From CAMCTV01 sp964420985 (lineage in GTDB: Bacteria > Bacteroidota > Bacteroidia > Flavobacteriales_D > Sanyastnellaceae), in the NCBI GenBank assembly GCA_964420985.1, contig CAYQUT010000004.1, positions 1 through 64,000 of the forward strand: DNA of 64,000 bases, written 5' to 3'. Made by a program: the position numbers and the translations under genes. Positions 8,617-18,321 of this stretch are shown one piece after another. Positions within the stretch are counted from its first letter, which is position 1. Every line of letters starts with the position of its first letter. The notes beneath the pieces are model-generated. The model was not told where the DNA came from and did no database searches. It was given only the letters and a program-made list of their open reading frames with translations.

Positions 8617-9697
8617 CACAATCCTTTTTCAATTGCTCAACGATATTATATCCGGCATTGGGTCTTGCCCAAAGGGCCATGCGATCCGTCATTCCCAGAC
8701 CATCCCATTGACCATCTACTCCTTGTTTCAACACTCTGAGCCATTGCTCCTGCAATTCTTTCTCTTTGATGATTAACGCTGCCTGATCATTGACCAATGC
8801 CATTGCATTATGGGTTTGATGATCCTCCGCTACATAAGGTGAAGGAACAAAAACAGTTGGCTTGGCTACCCAACACAATTCAGATACGGACATGGCTCCA
8901 GCGCGACTGATGATGATATCTGCCGCTGCATACGCCTGATGCATCTCCTGGATAAAAGGTCCCACCCACAACCCATCACAATTTTTCCATTTGCTCTGCG
9001 GCAAATAGTTCTTTCCCGTTTGCCAAATGACTTGAACGCCCCACTCCAACAAAGTCTCCAAATTGGTCTCCATGGTTTGGTTCATCGCCCGAGCACCTAA
9101 ACTTCCTCCGACCATTAAGATGGTCTTCCTTCCCTCTTGTAAGCCAAAATGAGACAAAGCCTCCTTCTTTGGATAACGATTATTGTCCCAAACAAATCGA
9201 ATGGGATTCCCTGTTTGAACAATTTTATCTTTTGGAAAAAATCGCTCCATATTGGGATAAGCCGTAAATATGCGCGTTGCTTTCTTTGACAATATTTTAT
9301 TGGTAACCCCAGCAAAAGAATTCTGCTCCTGAATAAAAATCTTTCGACCCAAAGCATGTGCCGCCCAGAGTGTAGGACCACTAGCATAGCCTCCTACCCC
9401 AACAACGGCATCTGGTTTGAATTGCCATATCAAGCGCATGGCCAATATCAAACTCCATAATATTTTAAATGGAAGCAGTAAATTTTTCACATCCCATTTG
9501 CGTTGCAATCCGGCTATGGGTAGGCCAACAATTTGATATCCAAACTGGGGAACTTTCTCCATCTCCATTCTTCCTTTTGCGCCAACAAATAATATCTGTA
9601 CTCCAGGATTTTGTTTTTCCAATTCCTGCGCAATGGCAATAGCAGGAAAAATATGACCTCCTGTTCCACCACCCGATATGACTACTTTATTGAGCAT
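8606..9697 (-). CDS. murG: UDP-GlcNAc transferase MurG (lipid II synthesis)
   Basis: MurG transfers GlcNAc from UDP-GlcNAc to lipid I, giving lipid II on the inner face of the membrane. The 363-residue protein starts with the signature glycine loop SGGGTGGHIFPA, has GVGGYASGP and IQEQNSFAGVTNK in the acceptor domain, and a donor-domain loop MVGGSLGARAMNQ followed by ISRAGAMSVSEL, all typical of GT28 MurG. Length is normal. It overlaps ftsW by 11 bases upstream and murC downstream. Confidence 0.97.
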   Translation of the reverse strand: MLNKVVISGGGTGGHIFPAIAIAQELEKQNPGVQILFVGAKGRMEMEKVPQFGYQIVGLPIAGLQRKWDVKNLLLPFKILWSLILAMRLIWQFKPDAVVGVGGYASGPTLWAAHALGRKIFIQEQNSFAGVTNKILSKKATRIFTAYPNMERFFPKDKIVQTGNPIRFVWDNNRYPKKEALSHFGLQEGRKTILMVGGSLGARAMNQTMETNLETLLEWGVQVIWQTGKNYLPQSKWKNCDGLWVGPFIQEMHQAYAAADIIISRAGAMSVSELCWVAKPTVFVPSPYVAEDHQTHNAMALVNDQAALIIKEKELQEQWLRVLKQGVDGQWDGLGMTDRMALWARPNAGYNIVEQLKKDCDGK

Positions 9698-10859
9698 TTT
9701 CTACCGTTGAAATGGTTTGCTCTTCTACAAACTGATCTTCATCTACCTCACCTTTTCCTCTTGTAACACTGATGATCATGGCAATGGACAAACAGGTAAA
9801 CAAAGTAGACGTACCCCCCAAACTAATGAGAGGCAAAGGCTGTCCAGTTGTTGGAAATAAACTAACCGATACCGACATATTAATCAAAGCTTGAATGACG
9901 ATGATGGAAGAAAGACCAAAAACCATCAGTTGCCCAAATCTCGAAGGACAAGTCAACGCAGTTCTCACTGCCCGAAAATAAAAAACCAAGTAAACAAAAA
10001 TCAACAGTAAGCCGCCAAAAATTAGCCCATACTCCTCAATGATAAAAGCGTAAATCATGTCTGAGTAAGGATGAGGCATAAAATTCCGAGAGGATCCGGT
10101 ACCGGGTCCTTTGGGAATCAATCCTCCTGAATAAATGGCATATTTAGCCAAGTCTGCCTGATAATTTCCTTCTGCATCGCCTTCCACTTTGTTTAATATC
10201 CTGTTCTTCCATGTCCCGTAACGTGGCAATATTTTTTCAGGACCATACTCACCCACTGCTATTACCAGACAAAGCAAGAGTCCCACTCCGCCAATGATGG
10301 TCAACAAAAATTTCCAAGGGTAACCAGAAACCAATAACATTAAAAAACAAACCAATCCCAACATGGCACTGGTAGAGAAGTTGGCGGGGAAAATCAATCC
10401 ACACACCATTCCAATCGGAAGGATGATGGGCCAAAAAGTTCTTCTCCAATCTCCAAATTCTGATTGTCGCAACGTCAATATTCTCGCTAGATAAACCAAC
10501 AAGACCACTTTGGCCAAATCACTGGTCTGAAAAGAAATTCCCAAGCCCGGTATTTTCAGCCAACGGTCAGCATTGTTGATATTGGCTCCATAGAGCAGGG
10601 TTACAGCCAATAATCCCACTGTAACCCATATCAATAATTGAGCAAACTTTGAAAAGTAACGATAGTCAATTCGGTGCACAACGAGCATAATGGCCCATCC
10701 GCCCAGTAGCATAACCATATGCCTCCTCAACACACCAAAATTTCCTTCTGCATTTTTTCCCAAAGTTGAAATTCCGCTATACACAGCCAAAATAGATACT
10801 ACGGTGAGCAGCAATGCCACCATCCATATGACCTTATCTCCTTTTAAATAGCGAAACAT
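9687..10859 (-). CDS. ftsW: Peptidoglycan glycosyltransferase FtsW (SEDS family)
   Basis: FtsW polymerises lipid II at the septum together with the class B PBP FtsI. The 390-residue polytopic membrane protein has about ten hydrophobic segments and the SEDS hallmarks: an early HRIDYRYF loop, KIPGLGISFQTSDLAK (the catalytic-region aspartate follows SFQTS), and the C-terminal PTTGQPLPLISLGGTS signature. The large periplasmic loop between the middle segments is present. It ends in an acidic cytoplasmic tail. It lies 21 bases after murD, one of the larger gaps in this operon, and overlaps murG by 11 bases. Confidence 0.96.
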   Translation of the reverse strand: MFRYLKGDKVIWMVALLLTVVSILAVYSGISTLGKNAEGNFGVLRRHMVMLLGGWAIMLVVHRIDYRYFSKFAQLLIWVTVGLLAVTLLYGANINNADRWLKIPGLGISFQTSDLAKVVLLVYLARILTLRQSEFGDWRRTFWPIILPIGMVCGLIFPANFSTSAMLGLVCFLMLLVSGYPWKFLLTIIGGVGLLLCLVIAVGEYGPEKILPRYGTWKNRILNKVEGDAEGNYQADLAKYAIYSGGLIPKGPGTGSSRNFMPHPYSDMIYAFIIEEYGLIFGGLLLIFVYLVFYFRAVRTALTCPSRFGQLMVFGLSSIIVIQALINMSVSVSLFPTTGQPLPLISLGGTSTLFTCLSIAMIISVTRGKGEVDEDQFVEEQTISTVENAQ

Positions 10860-10880
10860 AATCGAATAACCTAGCTGCGC

Positions 10881-12230
10881 TTACAAACCTTTTACTGCTT
10901 TCTTGAATTGACGACCTCTGTCTTCATAGTTGTCAAACAAGTCAAAACTGGCACATGCTGGTGACAACAAAACAGTATCGCCTTCCTTGGCCAACTCATA
11001 GGCAACACGAACCGTATGTTCTGCATCTGAAGAATCGACAATGGTGTCTACCACTTTCTCAAAAGCCTTTCTGATTTTACTGCTGTCTTTGGTTAAGCAG
11101 ATGATGGCTTTAACACGCTTAGAAACCAGGGGCAACAACTCGTTGTAATCATTTCCTTTGTCTTGACCACCGGCAACCCAAATGATTGGGGTGTTGATGC
11201 TCTCCAATGCATACCATGCTGAGTTAACATTGGTAGCTTTGCTGTCATTGATAAAGCTTACACCGTGCACTTTGGCCACAAATTCCAAACGGTGCTCAAC
11301 GTTTTCAAAATTCTCTAAACTCTCACGAACGACTTCCTTGCGCAAATCAAGAATTCTTGCTGCAACGCCGGCTGCCATTGAGTTGTTCAAATTGTGCTTT
11401 CCTTTTAAAGCTAATGAAGTGATTTTCATAATTACTGGGTTTTTATGGATGTTGATGTTGATGTTTTCATTTTGAATAAAGGCTCCCTCAAACTCTTCCC
11501 CCTCTTGAATGTCATTCAAGGTGAAAGGAATCATGGTGGCACCCATTGTATTTTGAGACAAATACTTTTTTGTCTCTGGATCATCTTGACTATAGATGAA
11601 ATAATCTGCGGATGTTTGATTTTGAGCGATTCGGAACTTAGACGCTACGTAGTTCTCCATCTTGTACTCATACCTATCCAAGTGATCCGGTGTGATGTTG
11701 GTTAGGATGGCGATATCCGCTTTGAATTGAAACATTCCATCCAATTGGAAACTGCTTAATTCAAGTACAAACCAATCGGGCTGCTCACCTATCAACTGAC
11801 GTGCAAAGCTCTTGCCCACATTGCCTCCCAAACCCACCTTTACCCCAGCTTGTTGAAGAATATGATAGGTGAGCAATGTGGTAGTGGTTTTACCATTGGA
11901 CCCTGTAATACAGATGGTCTTGGCTTTGTTGTATGGAAAAGCAAATTCCATCTCAGATACCACTGGGATGTCTTTTGCGATCAATGCCTGAACAATGGGT
12001 GCTTTTTCTGGAATACCGGGACTTTTGACCACTACATCAGCATTAAGAATCAACTCCTCAGAGTGCTGTCCTTGCTCGAAGGCCACTCCATTGGATTCCA
12101 TCTCGGCAACATACTCCGGCTTGATGATCCCTTTATCAGAAACAAAAACGTCATATCCATGGTGCAAAGCCAATAGAGCCGTGCCCGTGCCACTTTCACC
12201 TCCACCTAATATGACCAAACGCTTCTTCAT
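10881..12230 (-). CDS. murD: UDP-MurNAc-L-alanine--D-glutamate ligase
   Basis: MurD adds D-glutamate to UDP-MurNAc-L-Ala. The 449-residue product begins MKKRLVILGGGESGTGTALLA; the P-loop is ITGSNGKTTTT near residue 112, followed by ELSSFQLDG and TNITPDHLDRY, and the C-terminal part carries INDSKATN and LLSPACASFDLF, as in MurD. The reading frame is open a further 19 codons upstream, but that extension lies inside mraY and has no homology-like features. The ATG at 12230 shares one base with the mraY stop (TAATG), which sets the start. Confidence 0.97.
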   Translation of the reverse strand: MKKRLVILGGGESGTGTALLALHHGYDVFVSDKGIIKPEYVAEMESNGVAFEQGQHSEELILNADVVVKSPGIPEKAPIVQALIAKDIPVVSEMEFAFPYNKAKTICITGSNGKTTTTLLTYHILQQAGVKVGLGGNVGKSFARQLIGEQPDWFVLELSSFQLDGMFQFKADIAILTNITPDHLDRYEYKMENYVASKFRIAQNQTSADYFIYSQDDPETKKYLSQNTMGATMIPFTLNDIQEGEEFEGAFIQNENININIHKNPVIMKITSLALKGKHNLNNSMAAGVAARILDLRKEVVRESLENFENVEHRLEFVAKVHGVSFINDSKATNVNSAWYALESINTPIIWVAGGQDKGNDYNELLPLVSKRVKAIICLTKDSSKIRKAFEKVVDTIVDSSDAEHTVRVAYELAKEGDTVLLSPACASFDLFDNYEDRGRQFKKAVKGL

Positions 12231-13468
12231 TATCTGGTCTTTAGGGTGATGATGGTGACGACAGCCAAAATGATTCCGACAATCCAAAAACGTGATACGA
12301 TTTTAGCTTCATGCATTCCTTTCTTCTGAAAGTGATGATGCAAAGGGGACATCAAGAAAATTCTTCTTCCCTCACCGTATTTCTTTTTGGTGTACTTGAA
12401 ATAAGAAACTTGAATAATGACTGATAAATTCTCTATCAAAAAAATACCGCACAAAACAGGAATCAACAATTCCTTTCGAATGGCGATAGAAAACGTTGCG
12501 ATAATTCCTCCCAAGGCCAAACTCCCTGTATCACCCATGAAAACTTGCGCTGGATAAGAATTGTACCACAAAAAACCAACACATGACCCGACAAATGCTG
12601 CAATGAAAATGGTCAACTCACCACTTCTGGGGATGTACATAATATTTAGGTAATCAGCAAAAATGTAATTACCCGATACATAAGCCAATATGGCCAATGT
12701 CACCCCAATAATGGCACTTGAACCCGCGGCCAATCCATCTATTCCATCCGTGATATTGGCACCGTTTGAAACCGCGGTAACAATCAGGATCACGATCAAT
12801 GTAAATACAATCCACAATGACCATGCATTGCGCCAAGAAGCGGGTAGCAGCCAACTGTAATCAAACTCATTGTCCTTGATAAATGGGATGGTTGTCTTGA
12901 TGTTTTTATTTTCCTCCCAACTGGCTACAGCACTGGACTGACCTGTTTGCTCAACCGCCTCTGAAGTAGTTGCCTCGTGACCCGTTCTTTCTTTGATGGT
13001 TACTGTTGGATTCCAATACAACATCGAAGCGACGATGATGCCTGCTCCTACCTGACCAATGATCTTGAATTTCCCTGCTAAACCTTCCTTGTCTTTTTTA
13101 AATACTTTGATGTAATCATCCATAAACCCAATCATTCCTAACCACACGGTAGCGATCAAAAGAGTTTGGATGTACACATTGGTTAAATCGGCAAACAATA
13201 AAGTGGGAACGATGATGGACAACAAAATGATAATCCCGCCCATGGTTGGGGTACCTGTCTTTTGCATTTGACCATCCAATCCTAAATCTCGGATGGTCTC
13301 TCCCACCTGCTTTCTCCGCAACCATCCAATCAAGTGTTTTCCCATTACCATTGAAATCACGAGCGAAACAATCACAGCAGCGGCAGCCCTAAAACTCAGG
13401 TATTGAATCAACCTTGCTCCAGCAAAATCGAAATGCAAATCCAAATATTTAATGAGGTGGTAAATCAT
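12230..13468 (-). CDS. mraY: Phospho-MurNAc-pentapeptide transferase MraY
   Basis: MraY moves phospho-MurNAc-pentapeptide to undecaprenyl phosphate, making lipid I. The 412-residue polytopic protein contains the family motifs PTMGGI, DDYIKVFKKDKEGL (the catalytic Asp pair), NGANITDGIDGLA, FMGDTGSLALGG and the histidine motif SPLHHHFQKKG. It is longer than the roughly 360 residues of E. coli MraY. The extra length sits in one hydrophilic loop (about residues 185-245, rich in Thr, Glu and Ser) between two membrane segments before the NITDG motif, and should face the periplasm. It starts one base after the murE stop. Confidence 0.97.
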   Translation of the reverse strand: MIYHLIKYLDLHFDFAGARLIQYLSFRAAAAVIVSLVISMVMGKHLIGWLRRKQVGETIRDLGLDGQMQKTGTPTMGGIIILLSIIVPTLLFADLTNVYIQTLLIATVWLGMIGFMDDYIKVFKKDKEGLAGKFKIIGQVGAGIIVASMLYWNPTVTIKERTGHEATTSEAVEQTGQSSAVASWEENKNIKTTIPFIKDNEFDYSWLLPASWRNAWSLWIVFTLIVILIVTAVSNGANITDGIDGLAAGSSAIIGVTLAILAYVSGNYIFADYLNIMYIPRSGELTIFIAAFVGSCVGFLWYNSYPAQVFMGDTGSLALGGIIATFSIAIRKELLIPVLCGIFLIENLSVIIQVSYFKYTKKKYGEGRRIFLMSPLHHHFQKKGMHEAKIVSRFWIVGIILAVVTIITLKTR

Positions 13469-13469
13469 A

Positions 13470-14927
13470 TTATTGCTGTTTTAATATTTCCTGTACCATT
13501 TGAAAATCATCAAATGGATGCTTCACTCCTTTTATTTCTTGATACTTCTCATGGCCCTTACCTGCCACCAATACGATATCACCAGGTTGTGCTAAAGAAC
13601 AAGCAGCTGCAATGGCCTCATCCCGATTGACCATGGTTAAAACTTTCCGCTTTTCAACCGGATCCAAATCATTGACAATAGCCTGGATAATGTCCTTCGG
13701 CTCTTCACTGCGCGGGTTGTCACTGGTGACAACAACTTTATTAGATTTTGCACAAGCAATTTGTCCCATGATGGGACGCTTGGCAGCATCACGATCGCCA
13801 CCACATCCCATCACACAAATCAGTTGCTCATTGCCGCTGCGAATGGTATTGATGGTGTCCAATACATTGGACAATGCATCTGGAGTATGGGCATAATCCA
13901 CAATAGCGATAACACCTGTGGCTGATCGGAAATATTGAAATCTTCCTTCTGGTGCATTTAAAGTACTCAACACAGTCAACACGCTCATCTCATCCCAACC
14001 CAATTGCATGGCAATGCCATAAACAGCAAGGAGATTGTAGGCATTAAATTCCCCAATGAGTTGGGTATATAACTCATGGTGTTGAATGGTCAAGGACAAT
14101 CCGGAAAGTGCATTTTCAACGATGCGCGCGCGATAATTGGCCATGGATTGCAATGCGTAGGTATACACCTTGCCTTTGCAATTTTGAGACATCACCTCGG
14201 CATGTCTGTCATCGGCATTGATCACAGCGAATGATCTGCTGCTCAACCCATCAAACAATAACTTCTTGGCATGGATATAGGCATTGAACGTACCATGATA
14301 ATCCAAATGATCATGCGTAATATTGGTGAAAGCTGCACCCGTAAAATGCAAACCCGCCGTTCTTCTTTGATCCAAGGCGTGCGATGAAACCTCCATAAAT
14401 ACATGGGTGCAACCTGCCTCAACCATCTGCGCCAATAGCCGTTGCAACTCAACCGCATTGGGCGTGGTATGGGTAGCAGGTACTGATTGTGCGTTGACTT
14501 TATTGACAACGGTTGACAATAATCCCGTCTTGTGACCCAAGGCCATGGATAACTCGTAACACAATGTGGCCACCGTCGTTTTTCCATTGGTCCCTGTGAC
14601 GCCAACAATTGAAAGTTTTTCAGACGGATTTTCATAATAATTCGCCGCCACTATTCCTAATGCCTCCGCTGAGTCGTTTACTCTTACATAAGTAACATCA
14701 GGATTCAGTGAATGCGGAAATTGTTGACATAGAATACAATTGGCTCCTTTTTCAATGGCCTTATCAATGAACAAATGCCCATCTACGGCGCTGCCTTTGA
14801 TGGCAACAAACAAAAAGAAGGATCGCACTTCTCTTGAATCCATTGTGATTCCTTCAGTAGCAATGTGCGTATTGCCCAATACTTCTTCAATGCGCACTTT
14901 GTACAATATATCCTTCAATAATTTCAT
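13470..14927 (-). CDS. murE: UDP-MurNAc-tripeptide synthetase (meso-diaminopimelate-adding)
   Basis: MurE adds the third amino acid to the stem peptide. The 485-residue protein starts MKLLKDILYKVRIEEV; the P-loop is VTGTNGKTTVAT (about residue 113), followed by EVSSHALDQRR and the DHLDYHGT motif. Near residue 402 the amino-acid selectivity motif is DNPR, which in characterised MurE enzymes marks meso-diaminopimelate rather than lysine. The frame is open 50 codons further upstream, but that stretch lies in ftsI; the ATG at 14927 overlaps the ftsI stop as ATGA and is the natural start. Confidence 0.96.
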   Translation of the reverse strand: MKLLKDILYKVRIEEVLGNTHIATEGITMDSREVRSFFLFVAIKGSAVDGHLFIDKAIEKGANCILCQQFPHSLNPDVTYVRVNDSAEALGIVAANYYENPSEKLSIVGVTGTNGKTTVATLCYELSMALGHKTGLLSTVVNKVNAQSVPATHTTPNAVELQRLLAQMVEAGCTHVFMEVSSHALDQRRTAGLHFTGAAFTNITHDHLDYHGTFNAYIHAKKLLFDGLSSRSFAVINADDRHAEVMSQNCKGKVYTYALQSMANYRARIVENALSGLSLTIQHHELYTQLIGEFNAYNLLAVYGIAMQLGWDEMSVLTVLSTLNAPEGRFQYFRSATGVIAIVDYAHTPDALSNVLDTINTIRSGNEQLICVMGCGGDRDAAKRPIMGQIACAKSNKVVVTSDNPRSEEPKDIIQAIVNDLDPVEKRKVLTMVNRDEAIAAACSLAQPGDIVLVAGKGHEKYQEIKGVKHPFDDFQMVQEILKQQ

Positions 14928-17020
14928 TGCAATTGAAGTTGTATGGTTGAACCTTTTTTCATTGTTGTTCCCGGTTGTACACTCTGTGAAATCACCCTTC
15001 CTTTCCCATTCACTTTGTAATGCAAACCAGCATGCTGAAGCGCTTGCAAGGCATCTCTCATCCCCATTCCTAAGCAATTGGGAACAATTCCCTCACGAAC
15101 ATTCATGGCCATTAGAGATGCTGACTGTTGATCTCGGCTTAAATAACTCCAATCCGATCCATTGTCTTTTGGGATAACTGGCAAACCAAATGCTGTCATT
15201 AAGGCGTGGGAATTCTTAACCATACCTGGTCTTAGATTGGGCATGATAGTAGGACCGCTAGCTACCCAATTATTACCATGAATATCCAGTGTTGTAGCGT
15301 ATATTTTATCTGCCAACTCCCTGAATACGGGCGCTGCCACCTTGGAAGCATAATACACCCCTCTTGGATCTTCAATGACAACGATGCAAGAAAATCTGGG
15401 CTTATCTGCCGGGAAATAACCCACAAACGATGCTCGGTAACGGTTGAGTTGATAAGTTCCATTCTTCCACAACCAACTGGTACCTGTCTTTCCAGCTACC
15501 TTATAAGGAGATTGCTTAAAAGCCTCATAAGCGGTACCACCTGGCTCCCCAACACTCTCCATCATCTTCCTGCATTGGGCTAAAGTATTCTCTGATGCCA
15601 AATTGTCTCTTAACACAACCGGATCTACTTTGCTAACCTTACCATTTGACTGTTTGATTCCTTGAACAAACGATGGTCTTACCATTTTTCCTCCATTGGC
15701 TACGGCATTGTAAAAAGCCAATATTTGTATGGGTGCAAAAGCTACCTCATAACCGATAGACATCTGCGTCAAGCTGGTTGCACTCCAATTTTCATCTTTT
15801 ACTGAAGCATAAACACTGGGCTTTCCCTCCCCCTTAAGATCTATTCCCAGCGTACTTCCCAAACCAAATCCATTCAAGTAATCCAAGAATTTCTGGGGCT
15901 TAGAAGCAAACGCTTTTCGAACGCCCAGCGCCGTTCCTACATTAGAGGACTTGGCAAATACATCTTTTATCGAGATACTACCATATCCACCTTTATGACT
16001 ATCATGCAAGATCATGCCGTTGAATGTCTTCTCGCCATTACCTGTATTGACGGTATCCTCTATGGAAATACTTCCCTCTTCCAATGCCGCCATAATGCTC
16101 ATGAGTTTCATCGTAGATCCGGGCTCTACTGACTGACTAATGGCGTAATTCATCAACTCAGAATAGGTACTATCCTTGGTGCGACCCAAATTGGCAATGG
16201 CACGAACATATCCGGTCTCAACCTCCATGAGAATGGCACATCCCCATTCGCCATTCAACGAATCCAATTGCTTTCTCAAAGCGTGCTCTGCAACATCTTG
16301 CAGGTGCACATCAATGGTAGCGATAATGTCCAACCCTGGAATGGGTTCCTGAATGAACTCATCTGTCATGGGTTTCCAAACACTTCCAGGAATTAATTCT
16401 TGCAGTTGTTTGCCTGGTCTCCCAGATAAAATGGAATCATAAGACAACTCCAAACCCACATTGTCTGACTCACGAAACAATCCTATTGTTCTAGAAGCCA
16501 AACTTCCATAGGGCTTCACACGTTTTTTTGTTTCTTCAAAAAGAAATCCAGTCTGATTGCGGCCCTTCTTTACATAAGTCAATCGCTTAAAGGAATTGAG
16601 CTCCTGAAAAGTCATATTTTTGACCAAGAGTTCATAGCGTGACTTTTTTCTCACTGCATTATCCAAGACCCGGATAAAATCTCGTTTTGACCGCTTGGGA
16701 TCTATCGTATTCAGAACAATTGCGATGGAATCTTTGGCCTCATTAAATGCAGCTTGATCCTGCATCGCTTGGGTATCCCAACGCAAGGCATATTCAGAAA
16801 CGGTGGTCGCTAAAAGGCTTCCATCTGAGGACCATATCTGACCACGCGTAGGCTCAATGGATCTAACTTTGCTGGTAAAAGATGAAGCCAAAGCCGTGGC
16901 ATTCTCATCTGGAATAAACTGCAACATGCCCGCCTTTCCGATGATTGAGGCACCCACCAATACCATCACCACAAAAATGATGTAAGTCCAAGTGCTATTT
17001 ATTTTCACTGAATTACTCAT
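14924..17020 (-). CDS. ftsI: Septal class B penicillin-binding protein (FtsI/SpoVD type, PASTA)
   Basis: This is the septal transpeptidase that cross-links new peptidoglycan with FtsW. The 698-residue protein has a short cytoplasmic tail, one membrane segment (about residues 12-33), a PBP dimerisation domain with the RGQIWSSDG motif, and a transpeptidase domain with all three active-site motifs: SxxK as STMK (about 303), SxN as SSN (about 355) and KTGTSW (about 511). A single C-terminal PASTA domain (about 630-698, ending SVQPGTTMKKGSTIQL) resembles SpoVD-type PBPs. It overlaps ftsL by 4 bases and murE by 4 bases. Confidence 0.96.
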   Translation of the reverse strand: MSNSVKINSTWTYIIFVVMVLVGASIIGKAGMLQFIPDENATALASSFTSKVRSIEPTRGQIWSSDGSLLATTVSEYALRWDTQAMQDQAAFNEAKDSIAIVLNTIDPKRSKRDFIRVLDNAVRKKSRYELLVKNMTFQELNSFKRLTYVKKGRNQTGFLFEETKKRVKPYGSLASRTIGLFRESDNVGLELSYDSILSGRPGKQLQELIPGSVWKPMTDEFIQEPIPGLDIIATIDVHLQDVAEHALRKQLDSLNGEWGCAILMEVETGYVRAIANLGRTKDSTYSELMNYAISQSVEPGSTMKLMSIMAALEEGSISIEDTVNTGNGEKTFNGMILHDSHKGGYGSISIKDVFAKSSNVGTALGVRKAFASKPQKFLDYLNGFGLGSTLGIDLKGEGKPSVYASVKDENWSATSLTQMSIGYEVAFAPIQILAFYNAVANGGKMVRPSFVQGIKQSNGKVSKVDPVVLRDNLASENTLAQCRKMMESVGEPGGTAYEAFKQSPYKVAGKTGTSWLWKNGTYQLNRYRASFVGYFPADKPRFSCIVVIEDPRGVYYASKVAAPVFRELADKIYATTLDIHGNNWVASGPTIMPNLRPGMVKNSHALMTAFGLPVIPKDNGSDWSYLSRDQQSASLMAMNVREGIVPNCLGMGMRDALQALQHAGLHYKVNGKGRVISQSVQPGTTMKKGSTIQLQLQ

Positions 17021-17409
17021 TTCTTTTTTGTTGAATCGATATACTCCAATACAATAGGCGGCTTGGACAATTCCTTTAGACCAATGTTCTCAATATCCTT
17101 GGCTACTTCACTTTGCCTTCTTTTGGTTTCCAGCGCACTCATTTGTTCATTGTAAATGGTGCGTTGCTCATTCAACTCCTTTTCTCGTTTGATAATCAGC
17201 TTATGATAATCTTCAAATTTGTATTGTAAGGCAATATCTAAAATGAGTAAAATGGCTACAAAACCTATCAAACTCAGGTGCTTTTGAACCCACTCCCCAG
17301 TCAAGACATCACCGCCAAAAACTGCAGCCACAAATCCCTTTTTGGGTTTTGCATCCGCATTACCATTCACAGCATTGGATGGGGCAGTATTTTCTGTAGT
17401 CTCACTCAT
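17017..17409 (-). CDS. ftsL: FtsL-like division protein
   Basis: A 130-residue bitopic protein with a hydrophilic N-terminal part rich in Asn, Ala and Lys (about residues 1-45), one membrane segment (SLIGFVAILLILDIALQY) and a periplasmic part of heptad-like charged residues (KLIIKREKELNEQ, LETKRRQSEVAK). That topology, and the position between rsmH and ftsI, fit FtsL, which activates FtsWI with FtsB. Sequence alone would not identify it. ATGA overlaps join it to rsmH upstream and ftsI downstream. Confidence 0.8.
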   Translation of the reverse strand: MSETTENTAPSNAVNGNADAKPKKGFVAAVFGGDVLTGEWVQKHLSLIGFVAILLILDIALQYKFEDYHKLIIKREKELNEQRTIYNEQMSALETKRRQSEVAKDIENIGLKELSKPPIVLEYIDSTKKK

Positions 17410-18320
17410 GCTAATCTCTCGGCTACCCGCATTTTTGCACTACGCGCACGTGAATTCTCATTAATTTCCTCTGCTGAAGGCAGAATAGGCTTGGCGTTCA
17501 AAGGCTTGAATGGGCGAATGATGTTGCCAAAAAAATCTTTTTCTAATTGATCCTCAACATTCCCGCTTCTGAAGAATGATTTAACCATTCTGTCTTCAAG
17601 ACTGTGGTAGGAGATAACCACAACTCTTCCTCCCACTTCAACGTAATCTTTTAATTGAGAAAGAAATGTTTCCAACACCTCCATTTCTTGATTGACTTCA
17701 ATGCGTAGGGCTTGAAATACTTGGGCCAAATATTGATGATGAAATTTCCAATCCTCCTCACCTATCAAAACATGAATCAACTCATGGGTTGTGCGTATTG
17801 GACGCGCATTGACCATTTTATGGGCAGCAACATGTGGACGTTCCACCTCACCATAAACACGCAAAATTCTAATCAAATCCTCAACCGGGTATTGATTAAC
17901 GACCACACTCGCATTCAACGATGATTGTTGATTCATGCGCATGTCCAATGGTGCATCGAACCGAAAACTGAAACCCCTATCAGCAGTATCAAATTGATGG
18001 CTGCTCACCCCCAAATCGGCCAAGACGCCATCTACCTTTTTAATACCATTAAAACGCAACCAATTTTTTGCATCACGGAAATTCTCTTTGATCAAAGTAA
18101 ATTGGCTATTCTCTGGAGCATTTGACCAGGCATCTGAATCTTGATCAAAAGAAAACAAACGACCTGTTGTCAAATGAGACAAAATCTCCTTTGTATGGCC
18201 TGCAGCGCCCATCGTAACATCGACGTACGTTCCAGTAGGATTAATCTGCAAAGCTTGTATACTTTCTTGGAGCAAAACAGCCCGATGATAAGAAGACTGA
18301 TTGATCACGTCCGTCTGCAT
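17406..18320 (-). CDS. rsmH: 16S rRNA (cytosine-1402-N4) methyltransferase
   Basis: RsmH (MraW) methylates N4 of C1402 in 16S rRNA. The 304-residue protein begins MQTDVINQSSYHRAVLLQES and shows the SAM-binding segment YVDVTMGAAGHTKEIL, then VDGVLADLGVSSHQFD, RGFSFRFDAPLDMRM and the C-terminal SYHSLEDRMVKSFF, all characteristic. An open extension of 25 codons upstream falls inside mraZ. The ATG at 18320 comes one base after the mraZ stop, so it is preferred. The end overlaps ftsL by 4 bases. Confidence 0.97.
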   Translation of the reverse strand: MQTDVINQSSYHRAVLLQESIQALQINPTGTYVDVTMGAAGHTKEILSHLTTGRLFSFDQDSDAWSNAPENSQFTLIKENFRDAKNWLRFNGIKKVDGVLADLGVSSHQFDTADRGFSFRFDAPLDMRMNQQSSLNASVVVNQYPVEDLIRILRVYGEVERPHVAAHKMVNARPIRTTHELIHVLIGEEDWKFHHQYLAQVFQALRIEVNQEMEVLETFLSQLKDYVEVGGRVVVISYHSLEDRMVKSFFRSGNVEDQLEKDFFGNIIRPFKPLNAKPILPSAEEINENSRARSAKMRVAERLA

Positions 18321-18321
18321 T

